Shown piece by piece: positions 1 to 10,128 of a stretch of DNA of 64,000 bases (position 1 is its first letter; every line of letters starts with the position of its first letter). The notes below the pieces were generated by a model. That model searched no databases, was not told the DNA's origin, and was given only the letters and a program-made list of their open reading frames with translations. The position numbers were made by a program, and so were the translations under genes. The DNA comes from Mycobacterium sp. 1423905.2 (GTDB lineage: Bacteria > Actinomycetota > Actinomycetes > Mycobacteriales > Mycobacteriaceae): positions 26,432 through 90,431 of the forward strand of contig NZ_LZLE01000325.1 in NCBI RefSeq assembly GCF_001673155.1, given 5' to 3'.

Positions 1-1213
1 CGTAGCTGGCCATCACCGATTTGCCGTTGCCGCCGGGATTGCCGTCGAGATCGGTGAGCGGGCCGAAGTCGACGCGGTAGGTGCCGGTGAACGCCGGCAG
101 CGGCGGGGGCGGCGGACTGGCGGGTGCTGCGACCGCGGTAGTGGTGGGCGGCGCGGCGGCAACGGCGGTGGTGGTCGTGCTGGGCGCGGCGTTGGTCGCA
201 TGGCGGCGCGACTGGCTGAGCGTGACGCCGGCAAAGACAGCACCGATGACGATCAGTGCCGCCGCGACCAGCGCGCCGATCACGACGGCGGGTCGCTGGA
301 TCAACCGCCGGCGAGGCGATGATTGGCCGACCGGCGCGGTGATCGCAATGGCGGGCTGAGTGGCTCGGGTGTCCGGGTACAGGTGGGTGGTGAGTTGGGT
401 GGCGAAGTCGGTGCAGGTGGGGTAGCGGTGGTTGGGGTCTTTGGCGAGTGCGGTGGCGAAGATGGGGTCGAGGTGGGCGAGTTCGGGTCGGCGGGTGCCG
501 ATGAATGGTGGTGGGGCGCTGACGTGTTGGGCGATGACCACGGTCGGGTTGGGGTCGGTGTAGGGCGGGGTGCCGGTCAGCAGTTCAAAGGCGGTGCAGG
601 CCAGGGCGTATTGGTCGGCGCGGCCGTCGATGGTGTGGCCGCGTAGTTGTTCGGGGGCGGCGTAGGCCACGGTGCCCACGGCGACGTTGGTGGCGGTGAG
701 TTTGGCGGAGTCGTCGATGCGGCGGGCGATGCCGAAGTCGGCCAGGTAGATGCGGCGGGCGTGGGCGTCGGGGTCGGTGAGCAAGATGTTGGCGGGTTTG
801 ACGTCGCGGTGTAGTAGGCCGCGGTGGTGGGCGTAGTCCAGTGCGGAGGCCACCGCGGTGATGATGGCGGCGACTTCGTCGGCGGGCATGCCGCTTTGGT
901 AGCGCTCGGCGAGTAGGCGGGCCGCGTCGGTGCCCGCGACGTAGTCCATGGAGATCCAGAACTGTCCGTCGTGTTCGCCGCGGTCGTGGATGGACACGAT
1001 GTGGGGGTGGGACAGGCCCGCGGCCAGGTCGGCTTCGCGGGCGAACCGGGCCCGGTATTCGGCGTCGCTGGTGAACTCCGCGGGCAACACCTTGAGGGCG
1101 TCTTCGCGAGGTAACCGCGGATGAGTGGCCAGATACACCCGACCCATGCCACCGGCACCGAGCACCCGCAAGATCGTGTACCCGGCAAAGACCTGGCCTA
1201 CTTCAAGCAACAT
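1..1213 (-). CDS. Receptor Ser/Thr protein kinase, copy 1 (3' end cut by window edge)
   Basis: This is a transmembrane Hanks-type Ser/Thr kinase whose C-terminus lies outside the window; about 404 codons are visible. It starts with ATG at 1213 ([13 protein letters not shown]). The catalytic domain is the same protein as in the neighbouring kinase: glycine loop, [10 protein letters not shown] catalytic loop, DFGIAR and an APE motif. After a short, divergent juxtamembrane stretch comes one hydrophobic helix (complement of about 210-290), a Thr/Ala/Pro linker, and the beginning of an extracellular domain with [10 protein letters not shown], the motif also found in copy 2. Kinase activity and membrane topology follow from the family; the ligand is unknown. 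The kinase-domain DNA is almost identical to copy 2, while the flanks have drifted, which points to gene conversion. The gap to copy 2 is 74 bases, so the two may be cotranscribed. Confidence 0.88.
   Translation of the reverse strand, partial: MLLEVGQVFAGYTILRVLGAGGMGRVYLATHPRLPREDALKVLPAEFTSDAEYRARFAREADLAAGLSHPHIVSIHDRGEHDGQFWISMDYVAGTDAARLLAERYQSGMPADEVAAIITAVASALDYAHHRGLLHRDVKPANILLTDPDAHARRIYLADFGIARRIDDSAKLTATNVAVGTVAYAAPEQLRGHTIDGRADQYALACTAFELLTGTPPYTDPNPTVVIAQHVSAPPPFIGTRRPELAHLDPIFATALAKDPNHRYPTCTDFATQLTTHLYPDTRATQPAIAITAPVGQSSPRRRLIQRPAVVIGALVAAALIVIGAVFAGVTLSQSRRHATNAAPSTTTTAVAAAPPTTTAVAAPASPPPPPLPAFTGTYRVDFGPLTDLDGNPGGNGKSVMASY
381..1198. repeat. Direct repeat, copy 1 (kinase-domain DNA)
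   Basis: These 818 bases match 2354-3171 at a constant offset of 1973. The only two differences I can find are at 1106 and 1109, and both are synonymous third-base changes. Similarity falls off sharply at both ends, which coincide with the kinase-domain boundaries. Confidence 0.93.
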
Positions 1214-1287
1214 GGCGTGAATGCTAAACGGGGATGACCAGCGCAGGCTAGCGACAAAGTTGGGATCGGTAGGCGCACGCCGTCGCG

Positions 1288-3186
1288 CTAGTCGCTTGTG
1301 CGCGTGAATGTTTCGTCAAAATCGATACTGACCGCACACGCGCCGATCTGGGTCCAGTGTCCGTGGCCGCTCAGCGCCGGTACCGGATCTTGGACCGGCG
1401 CAGGCAGTGGATGCTGCGCGGTGGCTTTCAGGCTGGCCGGGCTCCCGTCCGGGCAGTTGCCGTTGGTCGAGTCGTCCCACGTCCACGTCCCGGCCGCGAA
1501 AACCAGTGGCACGTCACCGGATTTGGCGTGGAAGTAGCTCATGCACCGTTCGCCGTTGCGCAGGCAGTTGGTGGTGATGCCGGAGTTGCCCAGCTGTTGT
1601 GGGCCACCGTTGGCGAACGTCCGGGTCAGCTGATAGTGACCGTGGAACGCTTCGGCCGGTGACACCACCCGCGGCGGTAGCGTCGCCGGATCGGGCAGCG
1701 TGATGTCGAGGTCGCCGGTGCGGGTGAAGGTGACCGTTCGCTTCTCCTGGCAGTTGTTGCGAGCGGTCCGGGTGTGTTCACCGGCAAGCGTGCCGTCCGG
1801 ACGCGGTTGCAGCGTGAAGACTTCCCAGATCTCGCCGGCGAAGTCCCGGCACGGGCTGGTGGTCAGGCCAACGGCCAACCAGCGCCCCTCGACTTGGTCG
1901 AAAACCAACGACGAGGCGAACGCCCGTTCGCCGCCGCCCAGGCGGGATGCGGTCGCAATGCAACCGGCGGGGCCGCAGGTCGAGCGCAGTCCATAGGTCC
2001 CGGATGACGTTGCGGCACCGGCTTTTTGCTGCCCGTCGAGATCGGTGAGCTGGCCGAAGTCCACGCGGTAGGTGCCGGTGAACGGCCCGACGACGCTCGG
2101 CGCTGCGCTAGACGGAGGCGCGGCGGCGGTCGCGGTGCTGCGCAGGGGCGGGGCGGTCGAGGCTTGATGGTGTTTTTGGGTGAGGGTGACCCCGGTGATG
2201 ACGGCGGCGATGATGAGCACGGCGACGGCGATCAGGGCGCCGATGACGACGGCGGAGCGTCGGGTGGTCGGTGGATGTGAGATCGGGATGGGAATGGCGG
2301 GTTGGGTGTCTTTGGCGTGCAGGGCGGTGACCAGGTCGCGGTGGTCGGGGTTGAGGTGGGTGGTGAGTTGGGTGGCGAAGTCGGTGCAGGTGGGGTAGCG
2401 GTGGTTGGGGTCTTTGGCGAGTGCGGTGGCGAAGATGGGGTCGAGGTGGGCGAGTTCGGGTCGGCGGGTGCCGATGAATGGTGGTGGGGCGCTGACGTGT
2501 TGGGCGATGACCACGGTCGGGTTGGGGTCGGTGTAGGGCGGGGTGCCGGTCAGCAGTTCAAAGGCGGTGCAGGCCAGGGCGTATTGGTCGGCGCGGCCGT
2601 CGATGGTGTGGCCGCGTAGTTGTTCGGGGGCGGCGTAGGCCACGGTGCCCACGGCGACGTTGGTGGCGGTGAGTTTGGCGGAGTCGTCGATGCGGCGGGC
2701 GATGCCGAAGTCGGCCAGGTAGATGCGGCGGGCGTGGGCGTCGGGGTCGGTGAGCAAGATGTTGGCGGGTTTGACGTCGCGGTGTAGTAGGCCGCGGTGG
2801 TGGGCGTAGTCCAGTGCGGAGGCCACCGCGGTGATGATGGCGGCGACTTCGTCGGCGGGCATGCCGCTTTGGTAGCGCTCGGCGAGTAGGCGGGCCGCGT
2901 CGGTGCCCGCGACGTAGTCCATGGAGATCCAGAACTGTCCGTCGTGTTCGCCGCGGTCGTGGATGGACACGATGTGGGGGTGGGACAGGCCCGCGGCCAG
3001 GTCGGCTTCGCGGGCGAACCGGGCCCGGTATTCGGCGTCGCTGGTGAACTCCGCGGGCAACACCTTGAGGGCGTCTTCACGCGGTAACCGCGGATGAGTG
3101 GCCAGATACACCCGACCCATGCCACCGGCACCGAGCACCCGCAAGATCGTGTACCCGGCAAAGACCTGGCCCGCCTCGAGCGACAT
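1288..3186 (-). CDS. Receptor Ser/Thr protein kinase, copy 2, with duplicated extracellular domain
   Basis: A 632-residue Hanks-type membrane kinase. The start is ATG at 3186 ([13 protein letters not shown]), matching the start of copy 1; an in-frame extension upstream has no homologue in copy 1. The glycine loop is near residues 18-26, Lys41 is in the ALKVL motif, HRDVKPAN has Asp137, DFG is 159-161 and APE is 186-188. One transmembrane helix lies at about 311-335, so the N-terminal kinase is cytosolic. The outside part holds two related units, about 369-491 and 513-632. Each opens with F-x-G-x-Y, carries four cysteines (404, 409, 446, 479; and 541, 548, 578, 617) and ends in FTRTGD or FTRTSD. 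I do not recognise the sensor fold or ligand. No PASTA, NHL or PknH-type sensor is visible. Confidence 0.92.
   Translation of the reverse strand: MSLEAGQVFAGYTILRVLGAGGMGRVYLATHPRLPREDALKVLPAEFTSDAEYRARFAREADLAAGLSHPHIVSIHDRGEHDGQFWISMDYVAGTDAARLLAERYQSGMPADEVAAIITAVASALDYAHHRGLLHRDVKPANILLTDPDAHARRIYLADFGIARRIDDSAKLTATNVAVGTVAYAAPEQLRGHTIDGRADQYALACTAFELLTGTPPYTDPNPTVVIAQHVSAPPPFIGTRRPELAHLDPIFATALAKDPNHRYPTCTDFATQLTTHLNPDHRDLVTALHAKDTQPAIPIPISHPPTTRRSAVVIGALIAVAVLIIAAVITGVTLTQKHHQASTAPPLRSTATAAAPPSSAAPSVVGPFTGTYRVDFGQLTDLDGQQKAGAATSSGTYGLRSTCGPAGCIATASRLGGGERAFASSLVFDQVEGRWLAVGLTTSPCRDFAGEIWEVFTLQPRPDGTLAGEHTRTARNNCQEKRTVTFTRTGDLDITLPDPATLPPRVVSPAEAFHGHYQLTRTFANGGPQQLGNSGITTNCLRNGERCMSYFHAKSGDVPLVFAAGTWTWDDSTNGNCPDGSPASLKATAQHPLPAPVQDPVPALSGHGHWTQIGACAVSIDFDETFTRTSD
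2354..3171. repeat. Direct repeat, copy 2 (kinase-domain DNA)
   Basis: This is the partner of 381-1198, with 816 of 818 bases identical by eye. It covers the catalytic domain from just after the start codon to the end of the C-lobe and stops before the juxtamembrane segment. Confidence 0.93.
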
Positions 3187-3318
3187 GGCCAAATCGTAAA
3201 GCTTCGCCGGTGTCGGCAGCGCCGACAGTGGACAACCAGGAGGGAGAATGGGATTTCCACTTTGGCGGAATGCTGTTGTACCGTTTGGTGAGCCGCTTTT
3301 ACCACGGAGGATCCCTCG

Positions 3319-3732
3319 ATGCAGAAGGCGCTGGACCCCCACATCTCCACCTGGCCGGACGACGAGCCCCAACTGGTCGGCAGTCGGTGCGGCGGCTGTG
3401 GAGCCACCACTTTCCCGGTCCAGCAGCTATGCCCGCGCTGTAGCGGATCGGACATGAGCGAGGTGTTGTTGCCCCGCCGCGGCACAGTGGTGGCCTGGAC
3501 CACCCAGGGTTTTCCGCCCGGAGCGCCCTACGCCGGTCCGGCCGGCAAAGATTTCGTGCCCTTCGGTGTGGGCTTGATTCAGCTCGGCGATGTGATCCGG
3601 GTCGAGGGTCGGCTCACCGAAAACGACCCTGCCAAGCTGCAATTCGGGCAAGAGGTCGAGCTGACCATGGTGCCGTTGACCACCGACGCCGACGGCGACG
3701 AAATTGTCACGTTCGCATTCCAGCCGGTCTAG
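3319..3732 (+). CDS. Zinc-ribbon/OB-fold acyl-CoA-associated protein (DUF35 family)
   Basis: A 137-residue protein with an N-terminal rubredoxin-like zinc ribbon (Cys24, Cys27, Cys38, Cys41) followed by an OB-fold that includes a GTVVAWTT strand and an [11 protein letters not shown] segment. Proteins of this family act as obligate partners of thiolase-fold enzymes in acyl-CoA and sterol catabolism, as ChsH2 domains do with Ltp2. A GGAGG ribosome site (about 3306-3310) precedes the ATG. The thiolase-fold gene begins 46 bases after its stop on the same strand, so a two-subunit enzyme encoded by one operon is likely. The promoter must lie in the 132-base gap shared with the divergent kinase. The substrate cannot be read from sequence. 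Confidence 0.88.
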   Translation: MQKALDPHISTWPDDEPQLVGSRCGGCGATTFPVQQLCPRCSGSDMSEVLLPRRGTVVAWTTQGFPPGAPYAGPAGKDFVPFGVGLIQLGDVIRVEGRLTENDPAKLQFGQEVELTMVPLTTDADGDEIVTFAFQPV

Positions 3733-3778
3733 TGCCGAGTGAAGCGGGTCGCCACCGTCTATTCAGGAGATGCCATCA

Positions 3779-4924
3779 ATGACCAATGACGTAGCCATCG
3801 TCGGTGTGGGCCTGCATCCTTTCGGCAGGTTCGAGAAGACCGCTATGCAGATGGGTGCGGAGGCGATCCAAACCGCGCTCGCCGACGCCGGTGTGGAGTG
3901 GAAAGACATACAGTTCGGCTTCGGCGGCAGCCACGAGGTGTCCAACCCCGACGCGGTGACCCGATTGGTGGGCTTGACGGGCATCACCTTCACCAATGTG
4001 TTCAACGCCTGCGCCACCGCGGCCAGCGCCATCCAGCAGACGGCCGACACGATTCGGTTGGGGAAGTACGACATCGGCATCGCCATTGGTTTGGACAAGC
4101 ATCCGCGCGGCGCGTTCACCGACGACCCCGCCAAGCTGGCGCTGCCACAGTGGTATGCCCAGAACGGCCAGTTCGTCACCACCAAGTTCTTCGGAATGAA
4201 GGCCAACAAGTACCTGCACGACCACAACATCTCCCCGGTCACCTTGGCCAAGGTCGCCGCCAAGAACTACCGCAATGGATCAATGAATCCAAATGCGTTC
4301 CGGCGCAAGGCGCTTGGTGAAGAGGAGATCCTCAACTCGACCGTGCTCAACTACCCGCTGACGCAGTACATGTTCTGCGCCCCCGACGAGGGCGCCGCGG
4401 CGGTGGTGATGTGCCGCGCCGACCTGGCGCACCAGTACACCGACAAGCCGGTGTATGTGCGCGCCAGCGAAATCCGCACCCGTCGGTACGGCGCCTACGA
4501 AGTCCATGCCACCTTCGCCCCGCTCGACGAGGACTCCTCACCCACGGTCTACGCGGCCAAGGCCGCCTACGAAGCCGCCGGCATCGGACCGGAAGACGTC
4601 GACGTGGCCCAACTGCAGGACACCGACGCCGGTGCCGAGGTCATCCACATGGCCGAGACCGGGCTGTGCGCCGACGGTGAACAAGAAAAGCTGCTCGCCG
4701 ACGGCGCCACCGAGATCAGCGGATCGCTGCCGATCAACACCGACGGCGGGCTGATCGCCAACGGCGAACCGATCGGCGCGTCGGGGCTGCGCCAGGTGCA
4801 CGAGCTGGTGCGCCAGCTACGCGGTGAGGCGGGCGAGCGGCAGGTGCCCGGCAACCCGCGCGTGGGACTGGCGCAGGTGTACGGCGCACCGGGCACCGCG
4901 TCCGCGACGATCCTGTCGCTCTGA
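3779..4924 (+). CDS. Thiolase-fold lipid-transfer-type enzyme with atypical active site
   Basis: A 381-residue SCP2-type thiolase-fold protein. I chose the ATG at 3779 because AGGAGA (3765-3770) sits 8 bases ahead of it; an ATG at 3770 would overlap that site. The nucleophile-region cysteine is present (NACATAASA, Cys78). Two other thiolase signatures are altered. The usual HDCF motif reads LQDTDAG (Gln280-Asp281-Thr282), and the usual GHPxGxSG reads GEPIGASG, with Glu330 in place of His. That, plus the OB-fold partner gene just upstream, resembles the aldolase-type Ltp2/ChsH2 arrangement more than a true thiolase. The reaction is therefore inferred to be C-C cleavage or condensation on a CoA ester, with unknown substrate. 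Confidence 0.85.
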   Translation: MTNDVAIVGVGLHPFGRFEKTAMQMGAEAIQTALADAGVEWKDIQFGFGGSHEVSNPDAVTRLVGLTGITFTNVFNACATAASAIQQTADTIRLGKYDIGIAIGLDKHPRGAFTDDPAKLALPQWYAQNGQFVTTKFFGMKANKYLHDHNISPVTLAKVAAKNYRNGSMNPNAFRRKALGEEEILNSTVLNYPLTQYMFCAPDEGAAAVVMCRADLAHQYTDKPVYVRASEIRTRRYGAYEVHATFAPLDEDSSPTVYAAKAAYEAAGIGPEDVDVAQLQDTDAGAEVIHMAETGLCADGEQEKLLADGATEISGSLPINTDGGLIANGEPIGASGLRQVHELVRQLRGEAGERQVPGNPRVGLAQVYGAPGTASATILSL

Positions 4925-4939
4925 GTCGCGCCGTCAGGA

Positions 4940-6598
4940 CTAGATCGCCGGGCCCAGCAGGTCGTCGGCGTCGCGGATGATGTAGCCGTAGCCCTGCTCG
5001 GCCAGGAACCGCTGCCGGTGCGCGGCGTACTCGGCGTCCAAGCTGTCCCGCGCCACCACGGAGTAAAAGATCGCGCCCCCGCCGTCGGCTTTGGGCCTCA
5101 GCAGCCGGCCCAGCCGCTGCGCCTCTTCCTGGCGTGAGCCGAAGGTTCCCGAAACCTGCACTGCCACAGACGCTTCCGGCAAGTCGATGGAGAAGTTAGC
5201 CACCTTGGACACCACCAAAGTGGAGATCTCGCCACGGCGAAAGCCGTCGAACAGTGCTTCGCGTTCTTTGGTCCTGGTCGAGCCCTGGATCACCGGTGCG
5301 TTCAATTCGGCGCCGAGCTCCTCGAGTTGGTCGAGGTAGGCGCCGATCACCAAGGTCTGCTCGCCGGGGTGCTTGTCCAGAATCGACTTGACCACCGCGA
5401 TCTTGGTGTGCACCGTCGAACACAGCCGGTAGCGTTCCTCGGGTTCGGCGGTGGCGTACATCATGCGTTCGTTGTCGGTCATGGTGACTCGGACTTCGAC
5501 GCATTCGGCCGGTGCGATCCAGCCCTGCGCTTCGATGTCTTTCCACGGCGCGTCGTAACGCTTGGGCCCGATCAGGGAGAACACGTCGCCTTCTCGGCCG
5601 TCTTCACGGATCAACGTCGCGGTCAGCCCCAGGCGGCGCTTGGACTGCAGATCGGCGGTCATCCGGAACACCGGCGCCGGCAACAGGTGCACCTCGTCGT
5701 AGATGATCAGTCCCCAGTCGCGGCTGTCGAACAGTTCCAGATGCCGGTATTCGCCCTTGGTGCGGCGGGTGATCATCTGGTACGTCGAGATGGTGACGGG
5801 CCGGATCTCCTTGCGCTCGCCGGAGTATTCACCGATCTCCTCCTCGGTCAGCGAGGTGCGGGCGACCAGTTCGCGTTTCCATTGCCGGGCCGCGACGATA
5901 TTGGTGACCAGGATCAGCGTCGTGGCTCGCGCTTTGGCCATCGCGGCCGCGCCGACCAGCGTCTTGCCGGCACCGCAGGGCAGAACCACCACCCCCGAGC
6001 CGCCGGCCCAGAATGAGTCGGCGGCCATCTGCTGGTAGTCGCGCAGCTCCCAGCCGTCGGGCTGCAGCTCGATCTGGTGCGCCTCGCCGTCGACGTAACC
6101 GGCGAGATCCTCTGCCGGCCAACCGATCTTGAGTAGCAGCTGTTTGACCCGGCCGCGCTCGCTGGGGTGTACGACGACGGTGTCGTCATCGATGCGGTTG
6201 CCCAACATCGGGGCGATCTTCTTGTTGCGCAGCACCTCCTCGAGCACCGCGCGGTCCAGGCTGACCAGGGTCAGGCCGTGGGCGGGGTTCTTCACCAGTT
6301 GCAGGCGCCCGTAGCGGGCCATGGTGTCGACGATGTCGACCAGCAACGGCTGGGGAACCGCGTAGCGGGAGAAGCTGACCAGCGCGTCGACCACCTGCTC
6401 GGCGTCGTGGCCGGCGGCGCGGGCGTTCCACAGCGCCAGGGGCGTGATGCGGTAGGTGTGCACGTGCTCAGGTGCGCGTTCCAGCTCGGCGAACGGCGCA
6501 ATGGCGGCGCGTGCGGCGTCGGCGAGTTCGTGATCGACTTCCAGCAGCACCGTCTTGTCCGACTGCACGATCAGTGGTCCGTCAGTCATGACACCCAT
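4940..6598 (-). CDS. ercc3: XPB-family DNA helicase
   Basis: A superfamily 2 3'-5' DNA helicase resembling M. tuberculosis Rv0861c (XPB), related to the archaeal and eukaryotic repair/transcription helicase. Counted from the MTDGPL methionine at 6589 (549 residues), Walker A (PCGAGKT) is at 204-210 and the DEVH box at 298-301. A QxxRxGR-type motif VI (QEEAQRLGRLLRP) is near the C-terminus. Two starts are possible: ATG at 6598, which shares a base with the upstream stop as TAATG, or ATG at 6589, which matches the homologue. The upstream partner gene is coupled to it, which suggests that the two proteins work together. The N-terminal 170 residues form the XPB damage-recognition-like region. Function in repair is from the family, not shown here. 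Confidence 0.95.
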   Translation of the reverse strand: MGVMTDGPLIVQSDKTVLLEVDHELADAARAAIAPFAELERAPEHVHTYRITPLALWNARAAGHDAEQVVDALVSFSRYAVPQPLLVDIVDTMARYGRLQLVKNPAHGLTLVSLDRAVLEEVLRNKKIAPMLGNRIDDDTVVVHPSERGRVKQLLLKIGWPAEDLAGYVDGEAHQIELQPDGWELRDYQQMAADSFWAGGSGVVVLPCGAGKTLVGAAAMAKARATTLILVTNIVAARQWKRELVARTSLTEEEIGEYSGERKEIRPVTISTYQMITRRTKGEYRHLELFDSRDWGLIIYDEVHLLPAPVFRMTADLQSKRRLGLTATLIREDGREGDVFSLIGPKRYDAPWKDIEAQGWIAPAECVEVRVTMTDNERMMYATAEPEERYRLCSTVHTKIAVVKSILDKHPGEQTLVIGAYLDQLEELGAELNAPVIQGSTRTKEREALFDGFRRGEISTLVVSKVANFSIDLPEASVAVQVSGTFGSRQEEAQRLGRLLRPKADGGGAIFYSVVARDSLDAEYAAHRQRFLAEQGYGYIIRDADDLLGPAI

Positions 6599-8859
6599 TA
6601 TCCCGAGTCGGCCGACACCACCGAGGTGATGCGGTGGATGGCAAACTCACGCAGCCGGCTGGACGCAGAATCGAAGGCCGTCAACTGACCCCCACGGATG
6701 AGGATGGGCGATACCACCCGTTGGGTGGCCACGCCCGCCGCGTCGAGATACCCGATCAGCACCGTGTCTCGATCTTTGGCCGCGCGCTGCAGCAACGACA
6801 TCGCCACGGCTGGGTCGACGCGGATGTTGCCGAACGGGGCGGCGGTCACCTTGCGCAAAACCGCCACGACGGCGTTGAGGGTGTCGCTGCTGGGTCGCGG
6901 CGGCGGCCGATAGGGGGTGCGGCGCTGCGGCGTGGCCACCCGCGCGCCCCGGGTGCGCACATCCACGATGGCGCCGGTCGAGTCTTCGGCCGCCGGCGCC
7001 AAACCGGCACTACGTAGCGCCGCGAGCACCTCGGCGATCGGCGCGGGAGACACCGCCACAGTCGGGGCCAGGGCCCGCAGCTGCAAGTCCTCGGCAGCCG
7101 ATATGGCCTGCGCCAGCAACGCGGGATCCTCGCAGCGCACGAACGACGCGGCCATGCCGATCCGCAGTTGCCCGTGCCGCCGCGCCACATCGTCGATGAG
7201 ATAAGTAAGCCCTTGGGGCACGGGCGTTTTGGAATGGATTCGGAAGAAGTTGTGCATCCAGTCGCGGGTCTTGCCGATATCGAGCGCGTGCCGGATGGAG
7301 GGCTCGCTGACCCGGTACACCATTGCGGTTCCCGCCGACTCGACGGTGGCTACCGTGGCGAGATCCTCGGCCAGATCACGCTCCAGCGGGCCGGGCACGA
7401 CGATGGTCAGGTCGGCCTGGACCAGGAAGTGGTCGATCGGTTTGGGCAACGCTCGCGTCATCGCGTCGATCGCGGCCGCGGCGTCGTTGGAGTCCAGCAG
7501 GGCGCGAGCCGGGGTGCTGATGGCGCCGCGACCGATCAGACCGACGGCGTGCCCCTCACTCAGCAGGTCGGCGACGGGCCCCGGTTGCAACCGCCGCGCC
7601 CAGCGCGGCCGGCGCCACAGCAAGGCCTCCGATGCGCTGGCCGCATCGACGCCCGCACCGGCGGGCAACTCGGCCAGCATGTCCAGTAGTAGTCGGCGAT
7701 CCAGCGGCGCCGCGGTCGAAAACAGCGAATCCGACAGCGCACCATAAGGTTTGCCGTCGGGCCCGCGAGTCCCGATCAAGGCCGGGCGACCGGGCAGGTC
7801 CAGCCAGGTGGCGGCCAGGGTGTGCCATCGCTCGGCGGCGGGCAGCGCGGTGAACCGGTCGGCGGTCGCTGTGGGCGCCCAGTACGGTCCCTCCCCGTAG
7901 GTCGGGACGGGGTCGGGTATGCCGCTGGCGATCAAACTCGCCGCGGCGCTGATCTCGAGGATCAGGCCCAACCGGGGCTCGTCGATTCCGGTCGCTTTGG
8001 CCAGGCGCTTGACCTCGCGCACTCCTAGTCCGCCGCTGCGCAGTTCGGCGACCGGGGCGGTGCCCAGGTTCTCCAGCAGCACGTCGACCTCGCGCAGCAG
8101 GTCGATGACCGCCCCGGCGGCCACCGCATCGGCGTCGGCCGGGCGGGTGGTGGTCACCACCGGGTCGGGAGCGGTGAGTCGCATTGGGCCGGGGCGCTCG
8201 CCGCGCAGCACCTGCCCGACGTGGCGGGGCAAGATCACCGTGTCGGCGTCGATGCGGCGCAGCAGTCCGGTCGCCAGCAGGCGCGGCACCGGCCGGTCCG
8301 GCGGGGCGCCGGGGGCCGCGTCGCGGGTTCGTCCCATCGGGGAGCCTTCCAGCAGGCGTTCCAGCACGTCGCGTTGCGCGTCGTCGAGCCCGTCGAGCAA
8401 GGCGGCGATCTCCCCGCCGCTGCGCGCGGAATCTTCCAGGGTGACCTGACCCGGATGCCAGGGCAGGGCGGTGGCGGCGTCGGCGGCCACCCGCACCGCC
8501 GTCTCGCCCCAGGCCAGGGCCCGGTCTTTCAGGTCCTCGAGAGCGCTGAGGACACCGCTTTCCAGGTCACCTGCGGGCGCGTGGTCGGCGAGAAGAGCCA
8601 GCAATTTGGCCACGGGCACCGGCTCGGCATCGGCTTGCAACACCAGCAGTGCGTCGATGACGGCCAGCCGCAGGAAGTCCAGATCGTCGGTGGCGGCTTT
8701 GACCGATTGACGAGCCTGGGCCCGCGCGGCCAGCGCGGCGATGCTGCCTGGCGGGGGTTGGGCTAGATCTGGCCGCAGTTCGAGCAGCCGGATGAGCCGC
8801 TCGTCGGACAAGTCGGCCAGCCACGACCCCAGCGGTATATCCGGGGTTTGTTCGGTCAT
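6598..8859 (-). CDS. Helicase-associated winged-helix protein (XPB partner)
   Basis: A 753-residue protein resembling M. tuberculosis Rv0862c, always found next to the mycobacterial XPB gene as far as I recall. It begins [22 protein letters not shown] and is Ala/Leu/Arg-rich with many helical segments. The C-terminal part (about residues 440-750) has the layout of the helicase-C-terminal-3 domain seen in XPB/Ssl2-like proteins, but no Walker motifs are present, so it is not itself an ATPase. Its TAA stop overlaps the XPB ATG (TAATG), so translation is coupled. A role as helicase cofactor is inference from this coupling. Confidence 0.88.
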   Translation of the reverse strand: MTEQTPDIPLGSWLADLSDERLIRLLELRPDLAQPPPGSIAALAARAQARQSVKAATDDLDFLRLAVIDALLVLQADAEPVPVAKLLALLADHAPAGDLESGVLSALEDLKDRALAWGETAVRVAADAATALPWHPGQVTLEDSARSGGEIAALLDGLDDAQRDVLERLLEGSPMGRTRDAAPGAPPDRPVPRLLATGLLRRIDADTVILPRHVGQVLRGERPGPMRLTAPDPVVTTTRPADADAVAAGAVIDLLREVDVLLENLGTAPVAELRSGGLGVREVKRLAKATGIDEPRLGLILEISAAASLIASGIPDPVPTYGEGPYWAPTATADRFTALPAAERWHTLAATWLDLPGRPALIGTRGPDGKPYGALSDSLFSTAAPLDRRLLLDMLAELPAGAGVDAASASEALLWRRPRWARRLQPGPVADLLSEGHAVGLIGRGAISTPARALLDSNDAAAAIDAMTRALPKPIDHFLVQADLTIVVPGPLERDLAEDLATVATVESAGTAMVYRVSEPSIRHALDIGKTRDWMHNFFRIHSKTPVPQGLTYLIDDVARRHGQLRIGMAASFVRCEDPALLAQAISAAEDLQLRALAPTVAVSPAPIAEVLAALRSAGLAPAAEDSTGAIVDVRTRGARVATPQRRTPYRPPPRPSSDTLNAVVAVLRKVTAAPFGNIRVDPAVAMSLLQRAAKDRDTVLIGYLDAAGVATQRVVSPILIRGGQLTAFDSASSRLREFAIHRITSVVSADSG

Positions 8860-8929
8860 TGCTGATCAGCGTAGGCCGCACCGGCAACCTTGCGCCGCGC
8901 CCGGGTGCGCGACCTGTCAGAATGGTCCC

Positions 8930-9127
8930 GTGGCTGACACAGACGGCAAAGCGCGCAAAAGCAAGTATGTGGACAACGGCTGGCCGACCACAGACCCCGA
9001 CGACCACGCGGTGAGCGAACTCGTGACCGACCGCACCGGTGCGTTGTCGCCGTTCGGCGAAGTGGTGTTTCCGGTGGACGCCGAGACCCTCCCGTATCTG
9101 CACCCGGTGACCGACGTCAACTGGTAG
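8930..9127 (+). CDS. Small conserved mycobacterial protein (Rv0863-like)
   Basis: A 65-residue acidic protein of unknown function, from GTG at 8930 ([18 protein letters not shown]) to HPVTDVNW. It matches the position and ending of M. tuberculosis Rv0863. I see no Shine-Dalgarno sequence; instead CAGAAT (8918-8923) lies 6 bases before the GTG, where a mycobacterial -10 box would give a leaderless transcript. A longer in-frame reading upstream runs into the divergent helicase partner and is unlikely. moaC2 starts 9 bases after the stop, so this may be the first gene of the molybdopterin operon. Confidence 0.75.
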   Translation: MADTDGKARKSKYVDNGWPTTDPDDHAVSELVTDRTGALSPFGEVVFPVDAETLPYLHPVTDVNW

Positions 9128-9136
9128 GCCTCTCGA

Positions 9137-9652
9137 ATGACCAGCCAGGCTGGGGCTAGCGGGGTTTCCCCCGACGCCCCGGTGAACGCGCTGTCGCACC
9201 TTGACGAGCAGGGGGCAGCGCACATGGTCGACGTGACCGAGAAGGCGGCCACCAAACGCACCGCCACCGCCGCCGGGAGCTTGCACACGTCCGCCGAGGT
9301 GGTGGCGTTGATCTCCAGCGGCGGCCTGCCCAAGGGCGATGCGCTGGCCACCGCGCGGGTGGCCGGCATCCTGGCCGCCAAACACACCAGCGACCTGATT
9401 CCGCTGTGCCATCAGCTCGCGCTCACCGGAGTCGACGTCGACTTCACCGTGGGTGACACGGACATCGAGATCACCGCGACGGTGCGCAGCACCGACCGCA
9501 CCGGGGTGGAAATGGAAGCCCTGACCGCGGTCAGCGTGGCGGGCCTGACCTTGTACGACATGATCAAGGCGGTCGACCCGAGCGCGCGCATCGACGACAT
9601 TCGGGTGCTGCGCAAAGAAGGCGGACGAAGCGGAAGTTGGACACGACGATGA
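9137..9652 (+). CDS. moaC2: Cyclic pyranopterin monophosphate synthase MoaC
   Basis: MoaC acts with MoaA in the first stage of molybdenum cofactor synthesis, turning GTP-derived 3',8-cyclo-GTP into cyclic pyranopterin monophosphate. The 171-residue protein shows the family core [15 protein letters not shown], with the conserved His and Cys, and the [22 protein letters not shown] block followed by a DD segment. An N-terminal extension of about 15 residues is typical of the mycobacterial MoaC2 form. Its TGA overlaps the ATG of mog (ATGA). The matching MoaA is encoded on the other side of rpfA. Confidence 0.96.
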   Translation: MTSQAGASGVSPDAPVNALSHLDEQGAAHMVDVTEKAATKRTATAAGSLHTSAEVVALISSGGLPKGDALATARVAGILAAKHTSDLIPLCHQLALTGVDVDFTVGDTDIEITATVRSTDRTGVEMEALTAVSVAGLTLYDMIKAVDPSARIDDIRVLRKEGGRSGSWTRR

Positions 9653-10128
9653 CCCGATCTGGCCGAGTGATCATCTCCTCAACCCGGGCGTCGGCCGGTG
9701 TCTATACCGACGAATGCGGGCCGATCATCGCCGAATTGCTGCAGCAGCACGGGATTTCGGCCGGCGATCCGGTGGTGGTGGCCGACGGCAACCCGGTCGG
9801 GGAAGCGTTGCATGATGCGCTCGACGCGCAAGTCGACGTGATCATCACCTCGGGCGGCACCGGGATCTCGCCGACCGACACCACTCCCGAACAGACCGTC
9901 GCAGTGCTGGATTTCATCATCCCGGGCCTGGCCGACGAGATCCGCCGGTCCGGCCTGCCCAAGGTGCCGACGTCGGTGCTGTCCCGCGGGGTGTGCGGGG
10001 TGGCCGGCCGAACACTGGTGGTCAACCTGCCCGGATCGCCCGGCGGTGTTCGGGACGGGTTGGGAGTGCTGGAAAACGTCTTGGACCATGCCCTGGACCA
10101 GTTGGCCGGACAAGACCACCGGCGATGA
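9649..10128 (+). CDS. mog: MoaB/Mog-family molybdopterin-binding protein
   Basis: This family binds or adenylylates molybdopterin before molybdate insertion. The start is ATG at 9649, overlapping the moaC2 stop; a TTG four codons upstream is less likely. The 159-residue protein has the hallmark [17 protein letters not shown] motif and a [19 protein letters not shown] motif near the end, both typical of the MoCF-binding fold. It corresponds to M. tuberculosis Rv0865. Its stop overlaps the moaE2 ATG, so all three moa genes are translationally coupled. Confidence 0.95.
   Translation: MTRSGRVIISSTRASAGVYTDECGPIIAELLQQHGISAGDPVVVADGNPVGEALHDALDAQVDVIITSGGTGISPTDTTPEQTVAVLDFIIPGLADEIRRSGLPKVPTSVLSRGVCGVAGRTLVVNLPGSPGGVRDGLGVLENVLDHALDQLAGQDHRR

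Noticed and set aside
2550..3503. A 317-residue minus-strand reading across the kinase domain
   Set aside because: It is the wrong frame of kinase copy 2; the same residues appear as a shadow in copy 1. Its composition is Thr/Pro/Ser/Arg-rich and it has no kinase motifs.
8567..9412. A 281-residue minus-strand reading opposite moaC2 and the Rv0863-like gene
   Set aside because: It is antisense to genes with clear families and shows a GC-driven Gly/Arg-rich composition.
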